Counted from the stretch's first letter, positions 9,701 to 18,262 are shown. The stretch: 64,000 bases of DNA from Nonlabens sp. MB-3u-79 (GCF_002831625.1 NZ_CP025116.1:2781501-2845500); one strand, 5' to 3'. Notes: generated by a model from the letters alone, not told the origin. Numbers and translations: made by a program.

Positions 9701-10474
9701 AGGAATTGGAATCGCCGATTGCGACGGATATAAGTGCTTGATCGCCGCATACTGCCCACCGTGAACACCATTGGTAAACAATGGATGGTGAAGGGCAAAA
9801 ACGATGGTTTTATCTTGATTTTTCTTAAATTCTCCTTCTATTTCTAAGAAAAATTGATCTCTAGTTTTGATCTGCTCGCAATCGTCATTAATAGTCGGGT
9901 GCTTATCCCATTGGGCTAAGTACCACTGACTGTCTATAATGATTAATTGAATTTGCTTGCTGATATCAATACTTTTTATAGGACAGCCCTCTTTAGGTTC
10001 CCAGATGTTTTTATTATCCAGTTCTTTTTCAATGTATTTTTTTTCTCGTTCTACATTTTTAAGCCCTTCATTATACCAATCGTGATTCCCTGGAATAAAA
10101 ACAGTAGTTCCTTGGAATGATTTGGCCACCTCAATTTGTGCGTCCAGATGATTTTCTGCAATAGGCCTGAATTCCGATTCCTTTTTTGGCATTCCAATAG
10201 GATAGATATTATCTCCTAAAAAAATAAGGTGGTCTTTATCTGTAGTTTGCGACTTTAAGTAGTTTTCCAGAGCAAGTAACCCATCGCTTTTACCTCCTAT
10301 GGGAGATATCCCTGCATCACCTATCAAGTAAAAAGATTTTTCAATTTCTAGGTCGGCAGGAAAGCTTTGCTGCACCTTTTCTTTATACTGTGCCTTAAAA
10401 CTGGCACATCCGGTAAGAATTATTGCTGTAAGTAATAAAAGAATGTTATTTTGCTTTGTAAGTCTTTTAATCAT
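6740..10474 (-). CDS. Lipoprotein metallophosphoesterase fused to a kinase-like region and an outer-membrane barrel
   Basis: This is a 1244-residue predicted lipoprotein. The ATG at 10474 is preferred because it places the lipobox LTGC near residue 22. Residues about 48-320 form a calcineurin-like phosphoesterase: GDAG near 51, GDNIYP near 87, GNHDW near 129, HHPLF near 237 and GHEH near 307. Residues about 540-700 contain LLGDWDRHQDQW near 613 and PRDRDQ, resembling CotH/Fam20/HipA-type kinase folds. Residues about 900-1244 look like a BamA/D15 surface-antigen barrel ending in FSF. The palindrome at 9269-9284 encodes AFAKA between the first two parts. Substrates are unknown. Confidence 0.8.
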   Translation of the reverse strand: MIKRLTKQNNILLLLTAIILTGCASFKAQYKEKVQQSFPADLEIEKSFYLIGDAGISPIGGKSDGLLALENYLKSQTTDKDHLIFLGDNIYPIGMPKKESEFRPIAENHLDAQIEVAKSFQGTTVFIPGNHDWYNEGLKNVEREKKYIEKELDNKNIWEPKEGCPIKSIDISKQIQLIIIDSQWYLAQWDKHPTINDDCEQIKTRDQFFLEIEGEFKKNQDKTIVFALHHPLFTNGVHGGQYAAIKHLYPSQSAIPIPVLGSLATQIRTSGGVSAQDKQNKRYQEMSDRIATLARASAAPRIIFASGHEHTLQYIVNEGIRQIVSGSGSKQSYATLSNDGLFSYGGKGFARLDVMKDGCSWVRYYGFEDGKEKLLFTYKAIETPEEFDLETLPDAFPAFAKASIYQSERIEKSALYTSVWGTKYRNLYGTEINAKVAVLDSIKGGLRVERAGGGHQTRSLRLVDKNGKEYNLRALKKSAVQFLQTTVFKENTVAASFEDTAAEDLLFDFYTAAHPYAALTLPKLSDAIGVYHTNPEVYYVPKQKALGNYNKDYGDELYLLVERPEEHHNDLESFGKPDDIESTADMFEKTREDEKYKIDQEAFVRARMLDMLLGDWDRHQDQWRWAQFKKEDGSSLFKPIPRDRDQVYSNFDGALFATLRTMIGLTKQFATYDAALDNVKWFNTAATYLDRTLAQEADRDMWISQAQFIKDHLSDEVIEAAFKELPAEIYPDTTTQKIIKNMKIRRSNLVQIAERYYDYLSDLAIITGTDKDDYVVIDRVADGKTRVTIYRNKEGKKADVVVDRLFLKEDTKEIWVYALDDDDVIEAIGTGKNRIKVRIIGGQNNDIYDLENGNSISIYDHQSKENTFKNKGGARVRLSDSYNSNFYNPKKSITNSNILTPALGFNPDDGFKIGIQNTFTVNGFNRNPNTRVHQIKAGYYFATQGYDINYNGTFAGVFNGMNFTVKGRFSGPTFAENFFGFGNETINNDEDLGFDFNRVRLSELSTGVGVSYTGEYGSNLQGGIEVQSFQVEEDNGRFLETQFADPTTDPEFFERKWFVDLNAGYNYESYDNSLNPTRGMIFDLTAGINADKDDLGNTFGYIKPKLGFYNALNRSRTLVLKTMTQATVNIGNSYQFYQSAQLGQNNGLRGYRTQRFSGGSALALTSDVRYSFKEFKTGVVPLQMGVFAGVDVGRVWIDDEDSNKWHNNFGGGFWVNSSEAIGATVNLFKGEEGLRFSFQLGFSF
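9269..9284. repeat. CGCTTTCGCGAAAGCG palindrome, copy 3 (in the phosphoesterase fusion)
   Basis: This perfect copy reads Ala-Phe-Ala-Lys-Ala in frame, in DAFPAFAKASIY. It sits in the linker after the phosphoesterase domain. Confidence 0.95.
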
Positions 10475-10499
10475 ATTAATTTTAGCTGAAACATTTGTA

Positions 10500-11687
10500 A
10501 TGAGTGATATTTTAAAAATTACTGACAATTTTGTATTGAATTTGTTAAAAAACCAACTCGAAGATAAGTATGTATATCACAATTATACACATACCAAACG
10601 GGTTGTTAAAAGTACACAGGAATTAATCGACAATTCTGAAATCAGTGTTAAAGAGCAAAATGCATTGCTTTTAGCAGCGTGGCTGCACGATACAGGTTAT
10701 ATTCATGGTGCTGAAAATCATGAAGAAGAAAGTGCTAAGATTGCCGAATTGTTTTTAACAGAACAAAAAGAGGAGCAAGAACAAATTGATTTGGTAAAAA
10801 AACTCATTCTCGCTACAAAGTTTGATGACGTTCCCAAATGCCCACTAGAAGAAATGATTAGAGACGCAGATGCTTCTCACTTTGCAAAAGATTATTATCA
10901 AGAAACTAGCGAATTGCTCAAACAAGAGATGAAATTGAGGGGTTGTGAATACAGCAACAAAGAATGGCGTAAGGAAAACATCAAAGTCTTCACAGAGAAG
11001 CACCGTTACTATACCGCTTATGCTATAAAAAACTGGAATACTTCAAAAAACAATAACTTACTAAAGCTTATCAAAGCAAAAAAGAAAAAGAAAAAGAAGT
11101 TTGATAGAGAAAAGGTAAAAGTTGATCTTAAAAATCAAAGTCCAGAAAGAGCGATTCAGACTCTTTTTAGAACAACCCTGCGCAATCACATCAAGTTAAG
11201 TGACATTGCAGACACCAAAGCCAACATATTGTTATCTGTAAACGCGATCATTATCTCTCTTGCCTTAGCAAATTTAATTCCTAAGTTAGAACAAGTAAGC
11301 AACAGGCATTTGCTTTGGCCTACCTTGATCTTAGTGTTGTTTTCTGTAGCAAGTATAGTTCTGTCTATCATGTCCACAAGACCTAATATAACTAGTGGTG
11401 AGTTTACAGATGAACAAGTTCAAAATAGAGACGTGAATTTATTGTTCTTTGGCAACTTTCATAAAGTACCTTTTCAGAGGTATCAAAAAGCACTGATGAG
11501 CTTGATCGACGATAAAGAAGAAATTTATGAATCGTTGATAAAAGACCTTTGGTCCTTAGGTGTGGTGTTAAATAGAAAATACACTTTATTACGTTGGACC
11601 TACACTATATTTATGATAGGAATCATCGGTTCTGTCTTGGCCTTTATCATAGCCTTTAGCACTATCGATTATGCGAGTATTACTTAG
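10500..11687 (+). CDS. HD-domain phosphohydrolase fused to a Pycsar-effector-type transmembrane domain
   Basis: The start at 10500 (MSDILKITDNF) leaves 25 bases to the divergent phosphoesterase gene. The 395-residue protein has an N-terminal HD domain (HNYTHTKRV near 25, AAWLHDTGYIHG near 60, IRDADASHF near 120), a lysine-rich linker with seven consecutive Lys near residue 195, and a C-terminal domain with SDIADTKANILLSVNAIIIS, then transmembrane segments near 245, 285 and 375. The latter resembles the PycTM/DUF5706 effector domain of anti-phage Pycsar systems. No nucleotide cyclase is adjacent, so a housekeeping nucleotide-hydrolysing role is equally likely. Confidence 0.8.
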   Translation: MSDILKITDNFVLNLLKNQLEDKYVYHNYTHTKRVVKSTQELIDNSEISVKEQNALLLAAWLHDTGYIHGAENHEEESAKIAELFLTEQKEEQEQIDLVKKLILATKFDDVPKCPLEEMIRDADASHFAKDYYQETSELLKQEMKLRGCEYSNKEWRKENIKVFTEKHRYYTAYAIKNWNTSKNNNLLKLIKAKKKKKKKFDREKVKVDLKNQSPERAIQTLFRTTLRNHIKLSDIADTKANILLSVNAIIISLALANLIPKLEQVSNRHLLWPTLILVLFSVASIVLSIMSTRPNITSGEFTDEQVQNRDVNLLFFGNFHKVPFQRYQKALMSLIDDKEEIYESLIKDLWSLGVVLNRKYTLLRWTYTIFMIGIIGSVLAFIIAFSTIDYASIT

Positions 11688-11688
11688 G

Positions 11689-14064
11689 TTAGCGCTGCAA
11701 ATGCAGTTCCTTAACCAAGTCATCATAAGTCAAGGTCCCTCTTGCTAGGTCTATATCATACAACACATTAACTCGTAGCGCTTTAAGACCTACCACCCCT
11801 TGCACATCTTCTAATTCTAGGTGTTCCACTTGATTTCCCAACAGGTTGTTGTACTGAAGGAAGTTGATGTATCTCATGTATTCCCGTTCGGTTTCTTTAT
11901 TGGTGTAAATGATAGCAATTTTACCTTTTTGGGTAATGCGTTCTTCAGTACCCTTGATATTAGCCTTATCAATCCTTTTTTTAATCACCTCATAACGAGC
12001 GTTATAAGTACCGTCTACGTCAAATCGTTTTTCATCGATACGATAACTGATACTTAAGGTGTTGTCAAAAACAAGAATCATACTAGCTGCATCAATGACA
12101 GAAGGCAAGTTATCTTGAATAGAATAAAATTGGTTTTCCATCGCAATCATGGTTTGCAATTGCCACAATCTTAAATTGTAAAGATAGACTACATTAAATT
12201 CCTGCTCTGCCGAGATACTGCTTCCTAAATATATATTATGTTCTACTCCATCTGTTTTAAATCGTTCAAAGAAATGCGGGAAAATTTCTTGCGCTTCCAT
12301 TTGTTTTCTATCGATACAATTGGACAGAGATTCATTGATAGCTTGGACCGTATTATCGTAAGCATTTCTAATTTGATAAATCACACCGCTAGTTTCATCG
12401 ATTTGCGATTGATACTCCTCAACTAATCCAGCTATTTTGGGAGAAAGCTTCACCAAATGTTTTATCACAGGGTTGATCTCATCCTTTAATAACTTAATAA
12501 TATCCCGTTCTGAATTTGCATCGATACTACCCTCTTCTAGTTTTTTTCTATACTCAGAAACACGATAAGAAATCTGATCGTAAATAGGTAATTGTTCGTA
12601 TTGTTTTGCGGAAGCAAATATTTCCCCTATTTGATCCATTTGATTGATCAAATCTTGTTTGATGGCCTGATTACGAGCATCACTACTCCCTACAATATCA
12701 ATTTGACCGTACAAAGGATAAACATCCTTAAACCCAACATCTTTAAATGGTTCATTTTTAGAATTTCGAGACCTCGCTTTTAAAATACGTCGTGCTTCTC
12801 GTTCAAATTTCCATTGAACACTGGAATGAATAGAGGTACATTCGGTCTGTATTAAGGCTTTTATACTGTTCTCGTATTCTTGCACCGTTCTTACCAATGC
12901 TGCTTTAATGTAACCTGCAACACTTTCAATTTTTAATACATTAAAACTGTTAAGCGCAAATTTTTTCTTGCTGACAATTTCAAGCACCCCAATTAATTTT
13001 TTAGATTTTGTGATCGGATAAAAAATAGCACTGTGAATATCGTTTTTTAAAAGATTATCAGTGAGGTATGTGTTTTTAATTTTTGATGCATAATCTGCTA
13101 CATCAGTAATTACCAATGGCTCAAAGTCCTTAATTAAATGTTGGTAACTATCAGCACACAGGGCAGTGTCACATTTTTGTTCCACATTACTTCCTAACAA
13201 AAAACTTTCTGAATCACTATAAATCATGGATTCAAAATTTCTTTCATATTGATCAAAAGAAGTAAACCCTACTCTTAGATTATCAAGATTAAAAATCTTT
13301 CTAAAAATTATTTTGATTTTATCAGTTTGGTCTTTTGTGGATTGAGCACTGTCCAGTAATAAGGTTTTTAAATCTGAAATCGCAGCATCCATAGTAACGT
13401 CCGTGAAGGTTACAATAATAAAGCCATTGTAAGTATAACTTTCATTTAGAAAATAGCTTTTCCATAACTGCTCGTCATCAGGAGCTCGTAAGAGCTTTTT
13501 AATATCTTCTTGAGATAATTTATAGGCTGCACTATTCAACTCTATATCTATGAAATCTGCATTATAAGTCACTCGGTAGGTTCTTTCAGAACCCTTGCTA
13601 TCAGGAATGTTTACAAGAATAGGCCTGCTTAGATCTATAGATTTATGATAGTATTTATTTAAAATGATCCCACAAGACATCCTAAAGATATCAAAAGACT
13701 CGAATGCCATAATATCCAGATAAAAATCTTCTCCTGCATCTTTTAGCAGGTTGTTAAGACGCTCTGTTTTATTGAATAAAATATTAGAGAAGGGTACCGT
13801 TGCAGCCTTTATTTCATTAAGCGTTAGCGCTGCGGGAAAAAGATCTGATAATAAAACGCTTATAGATTCTTTATGCAAAGAGATTTCATCCTCTTTAATA
13901 CCGTGGATAAGCTCCTCATGATCATCTACATATCTCAATACAGAAGAAATGTATAGTTTCTTAAAATTACTATCTTCTTTCTCTAGCCTTGCCACGTATT
14001 GATCCACCACTTTTTTAAAAGTAAGGTTGACTATCATATGATCACGACTGCTATTATTTCCCAT
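11689..14064 (-). CDS. GAF-domain protein, large cytoplasmic sensor-like
   Basis: This 791-residue protein has no signal peptide. The central part (about residues 255-400), with AIFYPITKSKKLIGVLEIVS and CDTALCADSYQHLI, reads as a GAF-type ligand-binding domain. The flanks are largely helical with no kinase, cyclase or output motif that I can see. Similar long GAF proteins occur across Flavobacteriaceae without a known role. A box TATCTTTG (minus strand, 14076 to 14069) ends four bases before the ATG, so it may be leaderless. Its stop lies one base from the stop of the convergent HD gene. Confidence 0.7.
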   Translation of the reverse strand: MGNNSSRDHMIVNLTFKKVVDQYVARLEKEDSNFKKLYISSVLRYVDDHEELIHGIKEDEISLHKESISVLLSDLFPAALTLNEIKAATVPFSNILFNKTERLNNLLKDAGEDFYLDIMAFESFDIFRMSCGIILNKYYHKSIDLSRPILVNIPDSKGSERTYRVTYNADFIDIELNSAAYKLSQEDIKKLLRAPDDEQLWKSYFLNESYTYNGFIIVTFTDVTMDAAISDLKTLLLDSAQSTKDQTDKIKIIFRKIFNLDNLRVGFTSFDQYERNFESMIYSDSESFLLGSNVEQKCDTALCADSYQHLIKDFEPLVITDVADYASKIKNTYLTDNLLKNDIHSAIFYPITKSKKLIGVLEIVSKKKFALNSFNVLKIESVAGYIKAALVRTVQEYENSIKALIQTECTSIHSSVQWKFEREARRILKARSRNSKNEPFKDVGFKDVYPLYGQIDIVGSSDARNQAIKQDLINQMDQIGEIFASAKQYEQLPIYDQISYRVSEYRKKLEEGSIDANSERDIIKLLKDEINPVIKHLVKLSPKIAGLVEEYQSQIDETSGVIYQIRNAYDNTVQAINESLSNCIDRKQMEAQEIFPHFFERFKTDGVEHNIYLGSSISAEQEFNVVYLYNLRLWQLQTMIAMENQFYSIQDNLPSVIDAASMILVFDNTLSISYRIDEKRFDVDGTYNARYEVIKKRIDKANIKGTEERITQKGKIAIIYTNKETEREYMRYINFLQYNNLLGNQVEHLELEDVQGVVGLKALRVNVLYDIDLARGTLTYDDLVKELHLQR

Positions 14065-14068
14065 GTTT

Positions 14069-14095
14069 CAAAGATACTTGTTCTAATGAATGCAA
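14069..14095 (-). promoter_or_regulatory. Predicted promoter of the GAF gene, leaderless
   Basis: On the minus strand, TTG at 14095-14093, a 16-base spacer and TATCTTTG at 14076-14069 precede the ATG at 14064 by four bases. The -7 box is a perfect match; the spacer is one base under the usual range. Confidence 0.45.
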
Positions 14096-14173
14096 TGAAA
14101 TTACTAATATAATTTTTGATTTCTTTAACCTGATTAAGGTATAAGTCAATTATTTTAGCTTAAAATCTTAATA

Positions 14174-15295
14174 ATGAAGTATCTGATTGTCTTTTTAACC
14201 TTTATAGCTGTAAATCAATGTAATGAAAAAAGCAAAGAGACACATTTTATAGACGGTGATGCACCTGGAGTGACAAATGGTATGCGTGTTTATCTTAATG
14301 ATCTGGATGAAAACGGGCGAACTATTGTTATAGATACCAGTATTGTGATGGAAGAAAAATTCTTTTTTGATAAAAAAGAAGAATTGAACAATGAAGAAAT
14401 AAGATTTTTAACATTAGACGGTAGTCAAGGTAATTTTATATTATTGATTGAAAATGATCCTTTAAAAGTGAGAATTAAAAAAGACTCTCTTTTTGATAGT
14501 GATGTTGTAGGAAGTAAATCCAACGAAGATTTAAAAATATTTAAAAAACGTCAATCTACCTATGCCACTAACTCTAGAAAATACCGTGATGAAAGAGCTG
14601 CTGCTGTCAGAAGCGGTGATCAGGCTTTTGCAACAACCATTACTAATCAATGGTCTACTGCAGAGAAGGATTTCAAGGCTTATGCTATACAAATGGTAAC
14701 TAGTCATCGTTCTAGCGTTATAGCTCCTATGATACTGGGAGAATTATTGAACAGCAAAATGCTGGATGAGAAAGTTTCTAGGAGCATCTATAATAATTTT
14801 GATCCACAGGTACAAGAATCTGTAATGGCAAAAAGAATAGATGCCTATCTCAAAAAGGCAGAGTCTGTTGCCATAGGAGCTGAAGCTCCAGATTTTGAGG
14901 GAGCTAGTCCCGATGGTAAAGTGATAAGACTAAATGAAGTGCTAGGAAAAGTTACTCTGATAGACTTTTGGGCCTCTTGGTGTGGACCATGCCGAAGAGA
15001 AAATCCAAATGTGGTGAGCGCTTACAACAAATACCATGATAAAGGTTTTAACATCCTGAGTGTTTCTTTAGACCGTAATGGCGCTGAAAAAGCATGGAAA
15101 GATGCTATCATAAAAGATAAAATGAACTGGAATCATGTTTCTAGGTTACAATATTTTGGACCACTTGCAAAGCTTTATAATGTAAATGCTATTCCAGCTA
15201 CCTTTTTATTAGATGAGAACGGTATTATTATCGCAACAAACTTGCGTGGACAAGAGTTGCACCGCAAACTTGAAGAGTTACTAGGGGAATCTTAG
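14174..15295 (+). CDS. TlpA-type thiol-disulfide oxidoreductase with N-terminal DUF4369-like domain
   Basis: This 373-residue exported protein has a hydrophobic N-terminus ending in NQC near residue 16, a possible lipoprotein site. Residues about 25-120 resemble the DUF4369 domain that precedes thioredoxin domains in Bacteroidota. Residues about 233-373 form a TlpA/redoxin domain with LIDFWASWCGPCRRENP (CxxC near 270) and the cis-Pro region VNAIPATFLLD. It probably acts in the periplasm in disulfide reduction, but its partner is unknown. It ends five bases from the convergent rhomboid gene. Confidence 0.88.
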   Translation: MKYLIVFLTFIAVNQCNEKSKETHFIDGDAPGVTNGMRVYLNDLDENGRTIVIDTSIVMEEKFFFDKKEELNNEEIRFLTLDGSQGNFILLIENDPLKVRIKKDSLFDSDVVGSKSNEDLKIFKKRQSTYATNSRKYRDERAAAVRSGDQAFATTITNQWSTAEKDFKAYAIQMVTSHRSSVIAPMILGELLNSKMLDEKVSRSIYNNFDPQVQESVMAKRIDAYLKKAESVAIGAEAPDFEGASPDGKVIRLNEVLGKVTLIDFWASWCGPCRRENPNVVSAYNKYHDKGFNILSVSLDRNGAEKAWKDAIIKDKMNWNHVSRLQYFGPLAKLYNVNAIPATFLLDENGIIIATNLRGQELHRKLEELLGES

Positions 15296-15300
15296 TGCTA

Positions 15301-15957
15301 TTAATTCCTTAAAAACTTCAGTAGTATAAACAGTACTATTATGGTGACAGTTAAGGTCACCACAGTTATGGTATTGGTGTAAATCAAATCAAAATCATAC
15401 ATTAAAGTTACCAAAATACCAGCCACTGCGCCACCAAAATGGGCATCATGACCTATGTTATCATTAAGTTTCTTGATGCCGTAAAAAGAGTAGATCAAAT
15501 AGCCTATCCCAAAAACAAAACCTGGAATACCAAAATAGATTCTCATGGAAGGATCTAATAAAATAGCACTGTAAATAATTCCTGAAACAGCTCCACTTGC
15601 TCCTAAAGCGCTGTAATGGTATTCGCTTTTATGAAAAAGGTAGCTTAAAAAGTTAGCTGCTAATAAGCTGACCAAGTAAATAATAAGATAACTAACAGTC
15701 CCTATCTTACTTACAACTACATGAGAAAAAAAGAACAGTGTCAGCATATTAAAGAATAAATGTCGCTGATCTGCATGAAGAAAACCGCTGGTAAAAAAAC
15801 GCCATTGTTCACCGCGTTGAATTCCGGCTATATTAAAAAGGTATTTACTTTTAAACGCATAATCTTTAAATCCTTTAAAGCTTATAATCAAGTTGGCCAC
15901 TATAATAACTATAGTGACAATATCTAGTTGGTACATGAATGAATTTATAACTGACAA
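15301..15957 (-). CDS. Rhomboid-family intramembrane serine protease
   Basis: This 218-residue protein has about six membrane helices. It shows the rhomboid pattern: WRFFTSGFLHADQRHLFFNM (residues about 52-71), the catalytic Ser in GASGAVSG near 118, and the catalytic His in HDAHFGGAVAG near 169. Rhomboids cleave transmembrane substrates within the bilayer; which one is cut here cannot be told. Its start is 27 bases from the divergent acyltransferase gene. Confidence 0.92.
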   Translation of the reverse strand: MSVINSFMYQLDIVTIVIIVANLIISFKGFKDYAFKSKYLFNIAGIQRGEQWRFFTSGFLHADQRHLFFNMLTLFFFSHVVVSKIGTVSYLIIYLVSLLAANFLSYLFHKSEYHYSALGASGAVSGIIYSAILLDPSMRIYFGIPGFVFGIGYLIYSFYGIKKLNDNIGHDAHFGGAVAGILVTLMYDFDLIYTNTITVVTLTVTIIVLFILLKFLRN

Positions 15958-15962
15958 GATAG

Positions 15963-15970
15963 TATATTTG
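15963..15970 (+). promoter_or_regulatory. -7 box of the acyltransferase gene
   Basis: TATATTTG matches TAnnTTTG and lies in the 27-base gap between divergent genes, giving a leader of about 10 bases. No good -33 TTG is visible at the expected distance. Confidence 0.4.
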
Positions 15971-15984
15971 CTTAAAATTGGTAC

Positions 15985-16896
15985 ATGAAGGCAGTCGCTT
16001 TTTATCTTATATATCCTATTCTTTGGATCATTTCACGTTTACCTTTTCCTATTGTTTATTTGATAAGTGATTTCTTTTATTTTATTACTTATTACATTCT
16101 CGGTTATCGCAAAGAGGTGATTAAAAGCAATATAAGAATTGCTTTCCCCAAAAAAAACGAAAAAGAAATTACGCGATTAGCTAAGAAAAGTACCCAACAC
16201 TTTTGTGATATTTTTATCGAGATGATTAAGTCGATGGGGATGAGCAAGAAGTCGATGAAAAAAAGATTCATTTGTACGAATCCTGAAATGGTGAACGTTT
16301 TAGCAAAAGCTAAAAAGCCCCTCATCGTGATGTTCGGTCACCAGGCAAGTTATGAATGGACTATGGTCCTCGATGACGTTTTGGACTATAAAGTCTACGC
16401 TATCTATAAGCCTTTGAAAAACAAAAGGTTGAATGATTTAATCGTCAACATTAGAAAGAAATTCAATAGTGAACTGGTCGCTATGAGAGAAGCCACCGCC
16501 GTCATGAATAAATCTGTCCAAACTGAAGCTGCTTTATTTGCACTAGTAGCAGATCAGTCTCCTAAGGCTGGACGTGCTCAGTATTTTACCAACTTTTTTA
16601 ATGTACCTAGTGCTGTCTTTAAAGGTGCAGAACGTATTGCCAAAGAGCACCATACAGCAGTTTTTTTTCTTAGAATCACTAAGGTAAAACGAGGCTATTA
16701 CGAGACAGAATTTGTCAACATTACATCAAATGGTGGAGAAACAAAGGACTGGGAAATAACAGACACCTTCTTCCAACTGCTTGAAGAGCAAATCATCAAA
16801 CAGCCAGAATATTATTTATGGTCTCATAAACGGTGGAAGTCTACTTTAGAAAACACTAAGCGTGCTGTTGAGCTATCTCCTCGAGTTCAGCAATAA
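15985..16896 (+). CDS. Lipid A biosynthesis acyltransferase (LpxL/HtrB family)
   Basis: This 303-residue protein has an N-terminal membrane anchor. It carries the family pattern FGHQASYEWTMV (catalytic HxxxxE, about residues 117-128), then ALVADQSPKAGRAQYFTNFF near 190 and YYLWSHKRWKS near the C-terminus. Relatives transfer acyl chains to lipid A precursors at the inner membrane, fitting the envelope genes elsewhere in the window. The exact acyl step is not predictable. Its last 41 bases overlap the end of the convergent glmM gene. Confidence 0.88.
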   Translation: MKAVAFYLIYPILWIISRLPFPIVYLISDFFYFITYYILGYRKEVIKSNIRIAFPKKNEKEITRLAKKSTQHFCDIFIEMIKSMGMSKKSMKKRFICTNPEMVNVLAKAKKPLIVMFGHQASYEWTMVLDDVLDYKVYAIYKPLKNKRLNDLIVNIRKKFNSELVAMREATAVMNKSVQTEAALFALVADQSPKAGRAQYFTNFFNVPSAVFKGAERIAKEHHTAVFFLRITKVKRGYYETEFVNITSNGGETKDWEITDTFFQLLEEQIIKQPEYYLWSHKRWKSTLENTKRAVELSPRVQQ

Positions 16897-18250
16897 AACG
16901 ATCAGCTAGAGCATCTGCTATTTCTTGTGTTGGAGCCTCGGTATAGATACGTATAATAGGTTCTGTATTGGATTTTCTCATGTGCACCCATTGATCGGCA
17001 AAATCAATTTTAACACCATCTATACTGGTTACTTCTTCAGATTTGTATTTAGCATGAATATCCTCAAGAATTGCATCTACTGGCATTCCTTTGACCAGCT
17101 GAACTTTTTTCTTACTCATAAAGTATGAAGGGTAACTGGCTCTCAACTCGCTTACTTTCATTTTCTTTTCAGTAAGTAAAGAAAGAAACATAGCTACACC
17201 TACTAATGCATCTCTACCGTAATGGGATTCAGGATATATAATACCTCCATTTCCTTCTCCTCCTATCACTGCGTTTTTTTCTTTCATTTTTTGCACCACA
17301 TTGACCTCTCCTACTGCAGCGGCAAAGTAAGTGCCTCCGTGTTTTTCAGTCACATCACGTAAAGCTCTTGAAGAGGAAAGGTTAGAAACCGTATTCCCTT
17401 TTTTGTGACCCAAAATGTAATCTGCACAGGCGACTAAGGTATATTCTTCTCCAAACATTTCTCCTGTTTCATCGACAAATGCCAGTCGATCCACATCTGG
17501 ATCTACGGTAATCCCAAAATGTGCCTGGTGTTTTTTAACTGCTTCACATAAATCTCCTAAGTGCTCTTTAAGTGGTTCTGGATTATGTGGAAAATGACCT
17601 GTAGGATCGCAGTACAACTCTACTACTTCTACTCCTAATGCTTTACATAAAGCTGGAATAGCAATACCTCCGGTGCTGTTTACACCATCTACAACCACCT
17701 TAAAACCAGCCGCTTTTATAGCGTCTATTTGAGTAACTTCCATATCCAGTACCATCTGAATATGCTGGTCTATATAATCTTCTATGATTTGTACAGTTCC
17801 TAAATCATCCACTTCAGCATAATGAAAATCTTCTTTATCAGCGCTGTCCAAAATCTTTTGCCCTTCTACCCCGTCTAAGAATTCTCCCTTGTTATTGAGT
17901 AATTTCAAAGCATTCCATTGCTTAGGGTTATGACTAGCCGTAAGAATGATGCCACCATCTGCCTGTTCATTGGGAACCGCAAGTTCTACAGTAGGAGTTG
18001 TACTCAGTCCTAAATCTACGATATGACACCCCATACCTATTAAAGTATTTTGCACTAAGGATTGTATCATGGAACCGCTTATCCTTGCATCTCTTCCTAT
18101 CACAACCTTAGGAGCCATTTTGCCAGAGTTTTCTTTGATCCAAAGGGCATAGGCGCTGGCAAATTTAACCGCATCTAATGGCGTTAAATTATCGCCTGGT
18201 GCACCACCTATGGTTCCGCGTATTCCTGAAATAGATTTTATAAGAGTCAT
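16856..18250 (-). CDS. glmM: Phosphoglucosamine mutase
   Basis: GlmM interconverts glucosamine-6-phosphate and glucosamine-1-phosphate, feeding UDP-GlcNAc for peptidoglycan and lipid A. The 464-residue protein shows the active-site serine in TASHNPKQWNALK near 105, the Mg site DPDVDRLAFVDE near 250, the sugar loop GEGNGGIIYPE near 333, and the phosphate-binding RKSNTEPIIRIY near 431. Four-domain layout and length fit the alpha-D-phosphohexomutase family. Phosphomannomutase activity cannot be excluded by sequence alone. Confidence 0.9.
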   Translation of the reverse strand: MTLIKSISGIRGTIGGAPGDNLTPLDAVKFASAYALWIKENSGKMAPKVVIGRDARISGSMIQSLVQNTLIGMGCHIVDLGLSTTPTVELAVPNEQADGGIILTASHNPKQWNALKLLNNKGEFLDGVEGQKILDSADKEDFHYAEVDDLGTVQIIEDYIDQHIQMVLDMEVTQIDAIKAAGFKVVVDGVNSTGGIAIPALCKALGVEVVELYCDPTGHFPHNPEPLKEHLGDLCEAVKKHQAHFGITVDPDVDRLAFVDETGEMFGEEYTLVACADYILGHKKGNTVSNLSSSRALRDVTEKHGGTYFAAAVGEVNVVQKMKEKNAVIGGEGNGGIIYPESHYGRDALVGVAMFLSLLTEKKMKVSELRASYPSYFMSKKKVQLVKGMPVDAILEDIHAKYKSEEVTSIDGVKIDFADQWVHMRKSNTEPIIRIYTEAPTQEIADALADRFIAELEEIAQQHA

Positions 18251-18262
18251 AAATTATTGGTT

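Noticed and set aside
10500..11687. A complete Pycsar anti-phage system
   Set aside because: No pyrimidine cyclase is adjacent and the locus is core DNA; only an effector-like domain is present.
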